Assembly: GCF_900102785.1 (NCBI RefSeq)
Contig: NZ_FNGC01000005.1
Location: 1 to 64,000 of the forward strand
Source: Arthrobacter sp. ok362
GTDB taxonomy: Bacteria > Actinomycetota > Actinomycetes > Actinomycetales > Micrococcaceae
DNA: 64,000 nt
Direction of reading: 5' to 3'
In this document: positions 34,151 to 42,252 of the stretch, in pieces
Layout of the letters: each line of letters begins with the position of its first letter
Position numbering within the stretch: the stretch's first letter is position 1
The notes under the pieces: model-generated
Seen by the model: the letters and a program-made list of their open reading frames with translations, nothing else
The model's database searches: none
Told to the model about the DNA's origin: nothing
Translations under genes and position numbers: made by a program

Positions 34151-35151
34151 TTGTTCTTCTTCTGTGTCTTGCCCGTGAGTGTCTTGCCAGTACGGGCGTT
34201 GCTCCGCTTGGCGCGGCCAACGGAGCTGGAGCTGGGGTCGAACGCGTCGCGGAGGCCATCGTTCATCATGGCCAGCGAGCCGGTCAGCAGGAACATCACG
34301 ATCAGGGGAGCCCAGAACATCCACGGAAAGGTGGAGACCTGGGAGGTGGACTGGCCGATCAGCACGCCCAGGCTCACGTCCGGGACCTTGATGCCGATGC
34401 CGATGAAGGAAAACGCGACCTCGGCGAGGATGGCGCCGGTGACCCCGCGGGTGACTTCCAGGACCAGCAGGGAGCCGATGTTCGGCACGAGGTGCCGCCA
34501 GACGATCCGGCGCGGCGGGATGCCCATGTACTGGGCGGCTTTGACGAAGTCACGCTGCATGAGTGACAGCGACAGGGACCTGATCAGGCGTGCGGTGCCC
34601 ATCCAGCTGAAGACAAGCAGCACGATGATGAGCAGCAGCCAGCTCGGGACGGCGTTCTTCAGGCCGTTGGCGCCGCCGCTTGTGGCCACCGCAACCACCA
34701 GCAGGGCCGGCATCATGATCAGGGCTTCGAGGATGAACAGCATGACCTTGTCCACTTTGCGGCCGAAGTACGCCATGGTGCAGCCGTAGACAGCGGCGAT
34801 CAGCACGGAGACGAGGCCGACGACGACGCCGATCAGGATGGAGACCCTGGTGCCCTCGACGGTCAGGGCGTAGAGGTCGATCCCGGCCTGGGAGGTGCCC
34901 AGCAGATGCTCCGCGGAAGGCGGCACGCCGATGTTGAAAGGGTCGATGGTCTCCTTGTCCCAGCTGCTGAAGAAGCCGCCGATAAAGGACAGGAGGGTCA
35001 AGGACAGGAAGATGACCAGGCCAGCGACGGCAGTCCGGTTGCGCAGGAAGCGCCGCAGGATGATCCGCGACTTGCCGATCACGACGTCGTCGCTTTCGAT
35101 CTTTCCTTCGTCGAGAACGGCGGCCGGGTCAATTGTGTTGAGGTTGGTCAT
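34147..35151 (-). CDS. dppC: Peptide ABC transporter permease, DppC/OppC type
   Basis: The 334-residue protein has an N-terminal OppC_N TM segment (RNRTAVAGLVIFLSLTLLSFI), then five more TM helices. The EAA loop that docks with the ATPase is seen as YMGIPPRRIVWRHLVPNI. The C-terminal ~25 residues are basic. It pairs with DppB to form the channel. The gene starts 2 bp after dppB and overlaps the ATPase gene by 4 bp. Confidence 0.92.
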
Positions 35152-35153
35152 GA

Positions 35154-36140
35154 TTACTGCACCCGCACTCTCGGGTCGACGAGCGTGGTGGCGAAGTCAG
35201 CGAGGATCGCCCCGACCGCGAAGATGACGGAGCCGTAGGCGAGGGTAGCGGTGGCCGCGTTGACGTCCTGCAGGGCGATCGAGTCGATGGACCAGGACCC
35301 GACGCCGTGCCAGGCGAAGATCTTCTCAGCGAAGAAGCCGCCGGCGAAGATGGCCGGGATGGTGAACGCAATGCTCTGCGCCACGGGGATGAAGGACACC
35401 CGCAGGGCGTGGCGGCTGATGGCCTGGTTGCGCGTCAGGCCCTTGGCCCGTGCCGTCCTTACGAAGTCGGCGTTGACGTTGTCCAACAGGTACTGGCGCT
35501 GGGCGATCTGGTACGCGCCCCAGCCCACAATCGTGATGGCGAAAGTGGGCACGGCGTAATGGGCGAGCATGTCGACGACCTGGGCCCAGCCGTCGCCGTC
35601 GAGCCCCGGAGTGGAGATGCCGGTGACGAAGAAGACCCGCTCCCCGACCGATTCGTTGATGTTGATGGCGCCGAGCTGCACCAGGAAGTAGGCGATCGGG
35701 GCGGGAACGATGTACATGAGGTAGCTGTACGAGGTGATGACCCTGTCCGAGGCCTTGTACTGGCGGGCGGCGGTGTAGACGCCGAGGGCGACGCCGATCA
35801 CCAGGGTCAGGATGATCGAAGCCAGGAAGAGCCGGGTTGAGATCCAGACCCGGTCGCCGAACTCGGCGTTGATGAAGGCACCGTTGGGGCTCCGCCCCCA
35901 GTCCCAGCGGGTGAGGATGGCCGTGAGCCAGTCGACGTAGCGCTCCCACGGGTTGAGCGTCGGATCCAGCCCCTTGAGCCGGAAGGAGTTGACCACCTGC
36001 TCTGGGGTGGGCCGCGGGATCCGCTCCTGCTCAAGCAGCGCCGGCTGCAGTGTGCTCACCGCCAGGAGGTAGCCGGCACTGGTGGTCAGGAAGATCATGA
36101 AGACATACGTGATGGCACGTTTGGCGAGGTATCGAAGCAT
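35154..36140 (-). CDS. dppB: Peptide ABC transporter permease, DppB/OppB type
   Basis: The start is ATG 36140 (MLRYLAKRAITYVFMIFLTTSAGYLL); the frame is open upstream but the added residues are not membrane-like. The 328-residue protein has six TM segments, a large periplasmic loop after TM1 (ALLEQERIPRPTPEQVV...), and the EAA loop RTARAKGLTRNQAISRHALRVSFIP. It is the first gene of the dppB-dppC-ATPase-SBP operon. The region upstream (361 bp) holds its promoter, but no convincing -35/-10 pair could be assigned. Confidence 0.92.
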   Translation of the reverse strand: MLRYLAKRAITYVFMIFLTTSAGYLLAVSTLQPALLEQERIPRPTPEQVVNSFRLKGLDPTLNPWERYVDWLTAILTRWDWGRSPNGAFINAEFGDRVWISTRLFLASIILTLVIGVALGVYTAARQYKASDRVITSYSYLMYIVPAPIAYFLVQLGAININESVGERVFFVTGISTPGLDGDGWAQVVDMLAHYAVPTFAITIVGWGAYQIAQRQYLLDNVNADFVRTARAKGLTRNQAISRHALRVSFIPVAQSIAFTIPAIFAGGFFAEKIFAWHGVGSWSIDSIALQDVNAATATLAYGSVIFAVGAILADFATTLVDPRVRVQ

Positions 36141-36500
36141 GGAGCGGCTAGTTCTGGATCGCCATTGCCTGAGCGGATCCGGGCGCCAAGGCGGCGGCTG
36201 GACGAGCCGGTCCGCCTGCCGGGGTGACAAGAATATTCACAACTTCGATCCTTCCGTCGTCCCCCATACGGAAGCGGGTTCCGCCGCCGGTCCGGGATCA
36301 TAGGCCAGCTGGTTTCCGGCCGCCCGCAGGCCTTACGGCTGAGTCCTGGTGGACTATGCTGCGGGTCACATTCCAGAGGAAGCTATCACATATACCGGGC
36401 CGCGCCGCGCTCCCGGCGGCCGCGACACGGCGGGTCCACTACAGATCGTTATGAATAACTCCGTGGAATGGATTTTGCCCGCGGAACCGGCAACGCCGCG
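36141..36500. other. 360-bp intergenic region between dppB and a TetR gene
   Basis: No open frame here looks coding on either strand. It must contain the promoter of the peptide-transporter operon (minus strand) and the 3' end of the TetR transcript. A weak candidate on the minus strand is TTCCTC-N17-CATAGT. No long inverted repeat is seen. Confidence 0.6.
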
Positions 36501-37133
36501 CTACGGTCCGCCCACGACGCGCGTGACAAGTTCCCGCCAGGTTTCCGCGAGCCGCTCGGGCGCAATCCCGTGCACGCCGACGGAATGGAGCAGCAGTTCC
36601 GGCTCCAGCGCCGCCCCCAGGGCCGACGCCATGAGCCACGGGTCCGCCGTCACGCCGGCTTCGCGCAACAGCATCTCAAGGTGGCGCTGCCAGAGGACGG
36701 CCGGCGGTACATCGAACCTGTTGTAGGCCGAGGCATCGGCGGCCCGGGCCAGTTCCCCGAACTCCAGGGTCCAGGCAATGCGGGCGGAACCCACGGCGAT
36801 CAATCGCTCCAGGGGCGGCGCGCCGGGACCCACCGGGGGCGGACCGAACATGAACCGGCCCTGGAATTCGGCCTCGGCATCACTAAGGAGGGCCATCATC
36901 AGCCCGGCACGGCTGCCGAACCGCCGGAAGATCGTCCCTTTGCCGACTCCGGCGCGCTGCGCCAGCCGGTCCATGGTGAGAGCGTCGACGCTGGATTCCT
37001 CGACGATTTCCCGGGCGGCGCAAAGGAGCAGTTCCCTGTTGCGCGCCGCGTCACGGCGCCCGGATTCTGCGGCAGGCGCGGCGGGACGCCCTCCCCCGGA
37101 CTGGGCACCGGGACGGATCGGGATGAGGCTCAC
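36501..37133 (-). CDS. TetR-family regulator divergent from an FMN reductase
   Basis: In this 210-residue protein, a 30-residue Ala/Gly/Arg-rich N-terminal tail precedes the TetR HTH (LLLCAAREIVEESSVDALTMDRLAQRAGVGKGTIFRRFGSRAGLM). The start is GTG, 7 nt behind a TAGACT box (leaderless). Its -35 region lies within the palindrome 37161-37180, so it probably represses itself and the divergent NADPH-dependent FMN reductase, a common TetR-oxidoreductase pairing for quinone, nitro-compound or metal stress. Confidence 0.88.
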   Translation of the reverse strand: MSLIPIRPGAQSGGGRPAAPAAESGRRDAARNRELLLCAAREIVEESSVDALTMDRLAQRAGVGKGTIFRRFGSRAGLMMALLSDAEAEFQGRFMFGPPPVGPGAPPLERLIAVGSARIAWTLEFGELARAADASAYNRFDVPPAVLWQRHLEMLLREAGVTADPWLMASALGAALEPELLLHSVGVHGIAPERLAETWRELVTRVVGGP

Positions 37134-37140
37134 ACCGCTG

Positions 37141-37146
37141 AGTCTA
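37141..37146 (-). promoter_or_regulatory. -10 box (TAGACT) of leaderless tetR gene
   Basis: Seven bases separate the box from the GTG at 37133; the matching -35 position falls inside the palindrome at 37161-37180. Confidence 0.5.
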
Positions 37147-37160
37147 GCGCCTCGGAATAT

Positions 37161-37180
37161 AACCGGACCGCAGTCCGTTT
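37161..37180. promoter_or_regulatory. TetR operator candidate CGGAC-CGCA-GTCCG
   Basis: A 20-bp palindrome with core CGGAC/GTCCG (37164-37177) and outer AA/TT matches sits between the divergent tetR and FMN reductase genes, over the tetR -35 region. Confidence 0.65.
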
Positions 37181-37259
37181 AGCATGGGTGAAGGCCCCCA
37201 AAGCCCCACGATCCGCCAGCCGCCGGAACCATCCTGCGGCGTGATGCACAGGAGTACAC

Positions 37260-37823
37260 ATGTCCAAGAAGACCATCCTCACCCTCGTCGGCAGCCTTCG
37301 CGCCGGCTCCACCAACCTGCAGCTGGCCGAGGCCATTGCGCTTAACGCCCCGGAACAGGTGGACGTGGTCATTCACGAGAGCCTGGGCAACATCCCGTTC
37401 TACAACGAGGACATTGACGTCGAAGGCCAGGTGCCCGCGGCCGCCGCCGCCCTGCGTGCCGCCGCCAACGACGCCGACACCATCCTGCTGGTTACGCCGG
37501 AACACAACGGCACCGTCCCGGCGTCGCTGAAGAACGCCATTGACTGGCTGTCCCGCCCGTTCGGCGCCGGCGCCCTGTCCGGCAAGCCCACCGCGGTTGT
37601 CGGAACCGCCTTTGGCCAGTTCGGCGGCGTTTGGGCCCAGGACGAGGCCCGCAAGGCCGTCGGCATCGCCGGCGCCCAGGTCCTCGAGAACGTCAAGCTG
37701 GCAGTCCCCGGCTCGATGGTCCGCTTCGCCGAGGTCCACCCCAAGGACGACGCCGAAGTTGTCGAGCAGATCAAGGGCGTGTTCGACGCGCTGGCCGAGG
37801 CCCCCGCCGCGGAAGCGGCCTAG
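37260..37823 (+). CDS. NADPH-dependent FMN reductase-family protein
   Basis: The 187-residue flavodoxin-fold protein has GSLRAGSTNLQLAEAI, the FMN-phosphate loop at the N-terminus, and TPEHNGTVPASLKNAIDWLSR, the motif that contacts the isoalloxazine ring in chromate/quinone reductases (ChrR/YieF type). It uses FMN and NAD(P)H to reduce quinones, azo compounds or chromate in the cytosol. The ATG follows CAGGAG. It is divergent from a TetR regulator with a shared palindrome and is followed by a strong terminator. Confidence 0.9.
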   Translation: MSKKTILTLVGSLRAGSTNLQLAEAIALNAPEQVDVVIHESLGNIPFYNEDIDVEGQVPAAAAALRAAANDADTILLVTPEHNGTVPASLKNAIDWLSRPFGAGALSGKPTAVVGTAFGQFGGVWAQDEARKAVGIAGAQVLENVKLAVPGSMVRFAEVHPKDDAEVVEQIKGVFDALAEAPAAEAA

Positions 37824-37849
37824 GCCCTCCGCACTCCGCTCCACAACAC

Positions 37850-37894
37850 CCCGCGAGGCCCCCGGCAGCATGCAACTGCCGGGGGCCTCGCGGG
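37850..37894 (+). terminator. Terminator of the FMN reductase gene
   Basis: A perfect 19-bp GC-rich stem (37850-37868 with 37876-37894) with a 7-nt loop CATGCAA lies 26 bp after the stop codon. There is no U-tract. Confidence 0.8.
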
Positions 37895-37979
37895 TTCCGG
37901 ATTACGTGCGGTGTGCGCCGGCGCCTAGCTGAAACCAAGCGCTCGAAAACAATCGTTTCCTCCCGTGCAACATGGGTAG

Positions 37980-37985
37980 TATCCT
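37980..37985 (+). promoter_or_regulatory. -10 box (TATCCT) of leaderless aminotransferase gene
   Basis: Seven bases separate the box from GTG 37993, which decides that start over the ATG at 37972. Confidence 0.5.
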
Positions 37986-37992
37986 AGGGACT

Positions 37993-39285
37993 GTGACCCA
38001 CGAAACACTTGATGCCGCCGCAGCAGTACTTCCGGCCGAGGCCATTGACGCAATCGAACGTGCGGCTACGTCCGCCCACCGCCACGAGATCCTGTTCTCG
38101 GAGCGCGCAGCAAATATCAAGCAGTCCGCAGTCCGGGACGTCTTCGACATCTCGATGCGTCCCGGCCTCGTTTCCCTCGCCGGTGGAAGCCCCTACCTGC
38201 AGTCCCTGCCGCTGGAACGCCTTGGCCAGACCGCGGCGAAGCTCATCGCCGACCAGGGGATGACCGCCCTGCAGTACGGCAGCGGCCAGGGCACCGAGGA
38301 ACTCCGCGCCCAGATCTGCGAGGTTATGGCAGCGGAAGGGATCCTCGACGCCGACCCCGCCAACATCGTGATTACGGCCGGTTCGCAGTCCGCGCAGGAT
38401 GTGGCCACCAAGGTCTTCTGCAACCCAGGAGACGTGGTCCTCGTGGAAGATCCCACCTATGTGGGCGCCCTCAACACGTTCGAGGCCTACGAGGTGGAGG
38501 TCGAAGCCGTGCCGATGGACGGCGACGGCATCGTCCCGGACCTGCTGGAGGCGAAAATCGCCGCCCTCCAGACCGCCGGCAGAAACATCAAGTTCCTCTA
38601 CACCATCCCCAGCTTCAACAACCCGTCCGGGATCACCCTTTCCGCAGAACGCCGGCAAGCGGTGGTGGATATATGCCGACGCGCGAATATCTTGGTGCTG
38701 GAGGACAACCCCTACGGACTGCTCCGCTTCGACGGCAAGCCGCTCACTCCCTTGCGGGCAGCCAACCCGGACGACGTCATCTACATGGGCTCCTTTTCCA
38801 AGATCTTCGCCCCGGGGCTGCGGATCGGCTGGGCCCTCGTTCCGGCCCACCTGCAACGCCGGTATTACCTGGCATCAGAGGCCGTCACGTTGTGCCCGCC
38901 GACCCTGAACCAGATGCTGGTATCGGCCTATCTGCGCGATTACGACTGGCGCGGCCAGATCGAGACGTACCGCGGGCTGTACAAGGAACGCTGCGAGGCA
39001 ATGCTCGCCGCTCTGGCCGAATACATGCCGGACGGACTGAGCTGGACCCAACCCGACGGCGGCTTCTTCGTGTGGGTTACGCTGCCCGAAGGCGTGGACA
39101 CCTACCCGCTGCTAAAGAAGGCCATCGACGCCGGCGTCGTCTTCATCCCGGGAGCGGCCTTCACACCGTCGGACGACCCGTCGAACAAGATCCGGCTGGC
39201 GTTCAGCGCGGTGCCGCCCGAATCGATCCGTGAGGGCGTGCGGCGGCTCGCGCCGGTCCTGCGGGACGCGTTGGCCGCACTGTAG
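37993..39285 (+). CDS. Class I/II (2-aminoadipate/aromatic type) PLP aminotransferase
   Basis: Starting from GTG 37993 (leaderless, TATCCT box) the protein is 430 residues. The fold-type I pattern is complete: SLAGGSPYLQSLPLERL, YGSGQGTEELRAQI, ITAGSQSAQDV, the YTIPSFNNPSG cofactor/substrate motif, LEDNPYGLLRF (Asp that pairs with the pyridine N) and the Schiff-base lysine in GSFSKIFAPGLRIGW (Lys270). This belongs to the LysN/ARO8-like group that also forms the C-terminus of MocR regulators, but no GntR domain is present. Substrates in the group include aminoadipate, aromatic and branched-chain amino acids; the choice here is open. Confidence 0.88.
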   Translation: MTHETLDAAAAVLPAEAIDAIERAATSAHRHEILFSERAANIKQSAVRDVFDISMRPGLVSLAGGSPYLQSLPLERLGQTAAKLIADQGMTALQYGSGQGTEELRAQICEVMAAEGILDADPANIVITAGSQSAQDVATKVFCNPGDVVLVEDPTYVGALNTFEAYEVEVEAVPMDGDGIVPDLLEAKIAALQTAGRNIKFLYTIPSFNNPSGITLSAERRQAVVDICRRANILVLEDNPYGLLRFDGKPLTPLRAANPDDVIYMGSFSKIFAPGLRIGWALVPAHLQRRYYLASEAVTLCPPTLNQMLVSAYLRDYDWRGQIETYRGLYKERCEAMLAALAEYMPDGLSWTQPDGGFFVWVTLPEGVDTYPLLKKAIDAGVVFIPGAAFTPSDDPSNKIRLAFSAVPPESIREGVRRLAPVLRDALAAL

Positions 39286-39314
39286 CGTGAACACGGCAGG
39301 GTTCGCTGGGGCTC

Positions 39315-39383
39315 GTTAAACAGCACTAGTCGTTAAGCCGCAGGGCCCATCGAACAGGCACATTGAACAGCATTACTCGTTGA
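39315..39383. repeat. Imperfect direct repeats upstream of the stress protein gene
   Basis: Two 22-nt copies (39315-39336 and 39362-39383, 17 of 22 identical, period 47) share AACAGCA and CGTTRA; a shorter relative (CATCGAACAGG) lies between. They are directly before the ribosome site of the universal stress gene and could be activator sites. Confidence 0.45.
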
Positions 39384-39397
39384 AAGAGGAGCAGTCC

Positions 39398-39826
39398 ATG
39401 ACCGGAATTATCGTTGTCGGCGTCGACGGCAGTGAAACTGCCCTGCGGGCGGCGCACACCGCGCGCGACCTCGCAGTTTCCATGGGGGCGACACTTCATG
39501 TGGTCAGCGCCTTTGACAGCGACAGGACCCAGGTCTTCGGCAGCGGCAGTGACGAGTGGATCATTTCCGACGCCGGCAACGCGGAGAAGGTCGCGCGGAC
39601 GGTGGCGGACGGCCTGCGCCGCCCGGACACCACCGTCACCCATGCCGCCGCCCGGGGCAAGCCCGCCGAGGCCCTGATCCGGGAAGCCGAACGGACCGGC
39701 GCCCGGATGATCGTGGTCGGCAACCGCCGCATGAGCGGGATCGGCCGGGTCTTGGGGAGCGTTGCGAACAGCGTGGCCCACAACGCCCCCTGCGACGTCT
39801 ACATCGCCAAGACCGACGCCGACTAA
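39398..39826 (+). CDS. Universal stress protein (UspA family)
   Basis: ATG 39398 has GAGGAG 9 nt upstream. The 142-residue single-domain protein starts IIVVGVDGSETALRAAHTARDLA and ends with the ATP-binding signature of UspA proteins, GNRRMSGIGRVLGSVANSVAHNAPCDVYI (G-2X-G-9X-G-S pattern). Such proteins are induced by starvation, hypoxia or damage; ATP-binding members often act as signalling switches. It is convergent with the CoA-ligase gene, the stops being 4 bp apart. Confidence 0.9.
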   Translation: MTGIIVVGVDGSETALRAAHTARDLAVSMGATLHVVSAFDSDRTQVFGSGSDEWIISDAGNAEKVARTVADGLRRPDTTVTHAAARGKPAEALIREAERTGARMIVVGNRRMSGIGRVLGSVANSVAHNAPCDVYIAKTDAD

Positions 39827-39830
39827 GGCG

Positions 39831-41441
39831 CTACCGCTTCTCTGGCACAGCGGCTGGCTCTGCGGACTGGAGCATCCGGCGCAGGATTTTCCCTGAGGCG
39901 GACTTCGGCACGGCCTCGATGAATTCGACCCGGCGGATCTTCTTGAACGGCGCCACCTTGGCCGCCACGAAGTCCATGACGCCCGCCATATCCAGGGCAT
40001 CGCCGTCCGCGCCGGGCTGGCGGACCACGAACGCCTTGGGCACTTCCTGGCCGTCGGCGTCGAGGGATCCGATCACCGCTGAGTCCGCGATGCCGGGGTG
40101 CGTGAGAAGCAGCGCCTCCAGCTCCGCCGGGGCGATCTGGTAGCCGTTGTACTTGATCAGTTCCTTGAGCCGGTCCACGATCGTCACAACCCCGTCCGCC
40201 CGCACCGTGGCGATGTCCCCGGTGCGCAAGAAGCCGTCCGCGTCCAGGGTGTCTGCGGTTTCCTGTGGCCGGTTGAGATAGCCGAGCATCACGTTTGGCC
40301 CGCGGCACAACAGGTGCCCCGGCGCGCTGGTTCCTTTTGCGGGAACGGGGATGTCCTCCCCCGTGGCCGGGTCCACGAGGCGGCACTGCATGTTCGGCAC
40401 CGTGTAGCCCACAGAGCTGACGGGGACGCCGCGGCCGTCGCGCGGGATGAGGTGCGATACCGGGCTCATCTCGGTCATGCCATAGCCCTGCAGAACCCGG
40501 CAGCCGAGCCGTTCGGCCAGGCGGGTGCCGAGCTCACCGTCCAGCGGCGCCGCGCCGGAGAGGGTGGTGTGCACCGAGCCGAGGTCGTACTCGGCCACCA
40601 GCGGGTGCTTGGACAGCGCCACAGCCACGGGAGGTGCGATGAACAGGTAGCTGCACCGGTGCTCCTGGATGATCCGCAGGAACTCGGGCAGATCGAACCT
40701 GGGCATCGTGACGAGCCTGGCCCGCTGGCGCAGGGCGAGGTTCAGCAGCACGGTCAGCCCGTAGATGTGGAAAAAAGGGAGCAGCGCCAGGAGCCGGTCC
40801 TCGGGTCCGACGCCGAGCAGCCCCCTGGACTGTTCCACGTTGGCGATCAGATTTCGATGGCTGAGCATGACACCCTTCGGCCGGCCCGTGGTGCCGGACG
40901 AATAAGGCAACACGGCCACATGCGTGGCCGGATCGAACGAGACGCGGGGCGCCGGCGCGCCCATGGCGAGCAAGTCACCCAGCGAGGGGTGGCCGTCGGC
41001 GCCGTCGAGCACCACGAGCCGCGACGCCGGGATCCCGGTCCTTAGGGCGGCCTCCCGGGCGGCCGGCAGCAGCGCCGAGACGGTGAAGAGCCAGCCGGCG
41101 CCGGCGTCGGTGAGCTGGTTGGCGATCTCGTCCGCCGTGTACAGCGAGTTGATGGTAGTGACCGTGGCGCCTGCCCGGAGCAGACCGTGGAAGACGGCCG
41201 CAAAGGCGGGAACGTTGGGGCACAGGATGGCTGCCACCCCGTGGACGCCGAGACCTTGGGCGGCCACGGCACCGGCGAGGGCATCGATCTGCCCACGGAG
41301 CTCCCGGTAAGTGGTTTCCGCACCGCTGGCGCCGTCGACGACGGCGACCCGGTCCAGGTCCTCCTCTGCCAGAGCGCCGAAGAGGTAGTCGTAAATGCCG
41401 AGATTGGGAACATCGACGTCGGGGTACGGGCTTGAAAACAC
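39831..41441 (-). CDS. 4-coumarate-CoA ligase-like acyl-CoA synthetase
   Basis: In this 536-residue ANL-superfamily enzyme, the start is GTG behind AAAGGAG. The P-loop is LPYSSGTTGRPKGVMLSH, the aromatic-substrate region has LPFFHIYGLTVLLNLAL, adenylation motif GYGMTEMSPVSH, the hinge RTGDIA and VDRLKELIKYNGYQIAPAELE, and the catalytic lysine in PKSASGKILRR. It activates a carboxylic acid with ATP and transfers it to CoA. Sequence order resembles plant 4CL and bacterial phenylpropanoid/medium-chain ligases. The acid cannot be identified; no phenylpropanoid pathway genes are next to it. Confidence 0.88.
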   Translation of the reverse strand: MFSSPYPDVDVPNLGIYDYLFGALAEEDLDRVAVVDGASGAETTYRELRGQIDALAGAVAAQGLGVHGVAAILCPNVPAFAAVFHGLLRAGATVTTINSLYTADEIANQLTDAGAGWLFTVSALLPAAREAALRTGIPASRLVVLDGADGHPSLGDLLAMGAPAPRVSFDPATHVAVLPYSSGTTGRPKGVMLSHRNLIANVEQSRGLLGVGPEDRLLALLPFFHIYGLTVLLNLALRQRARLVTMPRFDLPEFLRIIQEHRCSYLFIAPPVAVALSKHPLVAEYDLGSVHTTLSGAAPLDGELGTRLAERLGCRVLQGYGMTEMSPVSHLIPRDGRGVPVSSVGYTVPNMQCRLVDPATGEDIPVPAKGTSAPGHLLCRGPNVMLGYLNRPQETADTLDADGFLRTGDIATVRADGVVTIVDRLKELIKYNGYQIAPAELEALLLTHPGIADSAVIGSLDADGQEVPKAFVVRQPGADGDALDMAGVMDFVAAKVAPFKKIRRVEFIEAVPKSASGKILRRMLQSAEPAAVPEKR

Positions 41442-41684
41442 GCAACATCTCCTTTGATCCGCGTCCGCCCGGGCTGTCGGCGGCTGGTGTCACTCTAATG
41501 CCGGGGCGCATCTCCGGGGCGCGACGGCGCGGACTTGACCGTGTATCGAACTTGATCAGGATCACCCCCTCCCGTGGGCAGCCTCACCGTCCAGTGAGCC
41601 TCCCGGAAGGGACCGGCTCGATAAAATGGGAAGTGCCCTGCGATGGTGCGGACAGCCGAGAACCCACCTACCCAAGGGAACCCC

Positions 41685-42023
41685 ATGATCACTCTTCAGC
41701 GCCGCCAGCTGGTTGGCCACGACATCCTGCTGGCCCGGCACGGCAACCACATCAGCGCCATGCGCGTGGACCGCAGTGCCGGCCGTGTTGTTGCGTTCCT
41801 GGACGACGGATCAACAGACAGCGCCCCCAACTTGATTGCCCCGGGCCTGCGTATGCCCGACACCTTGCGCAGCGTGCTCCGTGAGGACTGGAAGTTCCTC
41901 ACCGGGATCAGCGCGTGCAGCGTGGTGCTCGCGGGCCTGATGTTTGCCGCCTCGGCCGCCGTCGCAGGCATGAGCGGCGATCCCGCGCTGATTCAGATGC
42001 TGACGGCGTACTCGGGAAACTGA
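41685..42023 (+). CDS. Small single-TM hypothetical protein
   Basis: The ATG at 41685 follows AAGGGAACCCC; an in-frame start 14 codons upstream is less likely. The 112-residue protein has a short soluble N-terminal part (RRQLVGHDILLARHGNHISAMRVDRSAGRVVAFLDDGSTDS) and one TM segment near the C-terminus (FLTGISACSVVLAGLMFAASAAVAG). I do not recognise the family. It ends just before a strong U-tailed terminator and seems monocistronic. Confidence 0.65.
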   Translation: MITLQRRQLVGHDILLARHGNHISAMRVDRSAGRVVAFLDDGSTDSAPNLIAPGLRMPDTLRSVLREDWKFLTGISACSVVLAGLMFAASAAVAGMSGDPALIQMLTAYSGN

Positions 42024-42055
42024 GCCGCCCGGGCAGACCGGCCTGATACTGACGT

Positions 42056-42088
42056 AACCCCGCCGCTGAATGCCTCAGCGGCGGGGTT
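42056..42088. terminator. Rho-independent terminator
   Basis: A perfect 14-bp stem (AACCCCGCCGCTGA / TCAGCGGCGGGGTT) with loop ATGCC is followed by CTTTGTTT on the plus strand. It ends the small membrane protein transcript and, being symmetrical, can also stop the convergent bkd operon. Confidence 0.88.
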
Positions 42089-42252
42089 CTTTGTTTGCCT
42101 CTTGGCCGCGGCCCGGGTCGAACGCTCCGTCCCAGTTGCCGGCCCGCGGGACGTCGCGGCGGCCGGGGAACCCGCGGTATCCCGCGGGTGCAGGGCTGCG
42201 GGAACCGAAGTAACTGGGCAGGAGCGCAGCGGGCTGCGGTCCGCGGGCCGGG
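42089..42252. other. 164-bp spacer after bkdC with an open but start-less frame
   Basis: On the minus strand a frame is open from inside bkdC to a TGA inside the terminator. Its ~55 codons after the bkdC stop have a protein-like, Trp/Tyr/Gly/Pro-containing composition (for example YRGFPGRRDVPRAGNWDG) but no usable start codon. It may be the decayed end of a lost gene. Confidence 0.3.

Noticed and set aside
41540..41580. CRP-like site TTGATCAGGATCACC before the CoA-ligase gene
   Set aside because: Only about seven of ten consensus positions match; too weak to list as a site.
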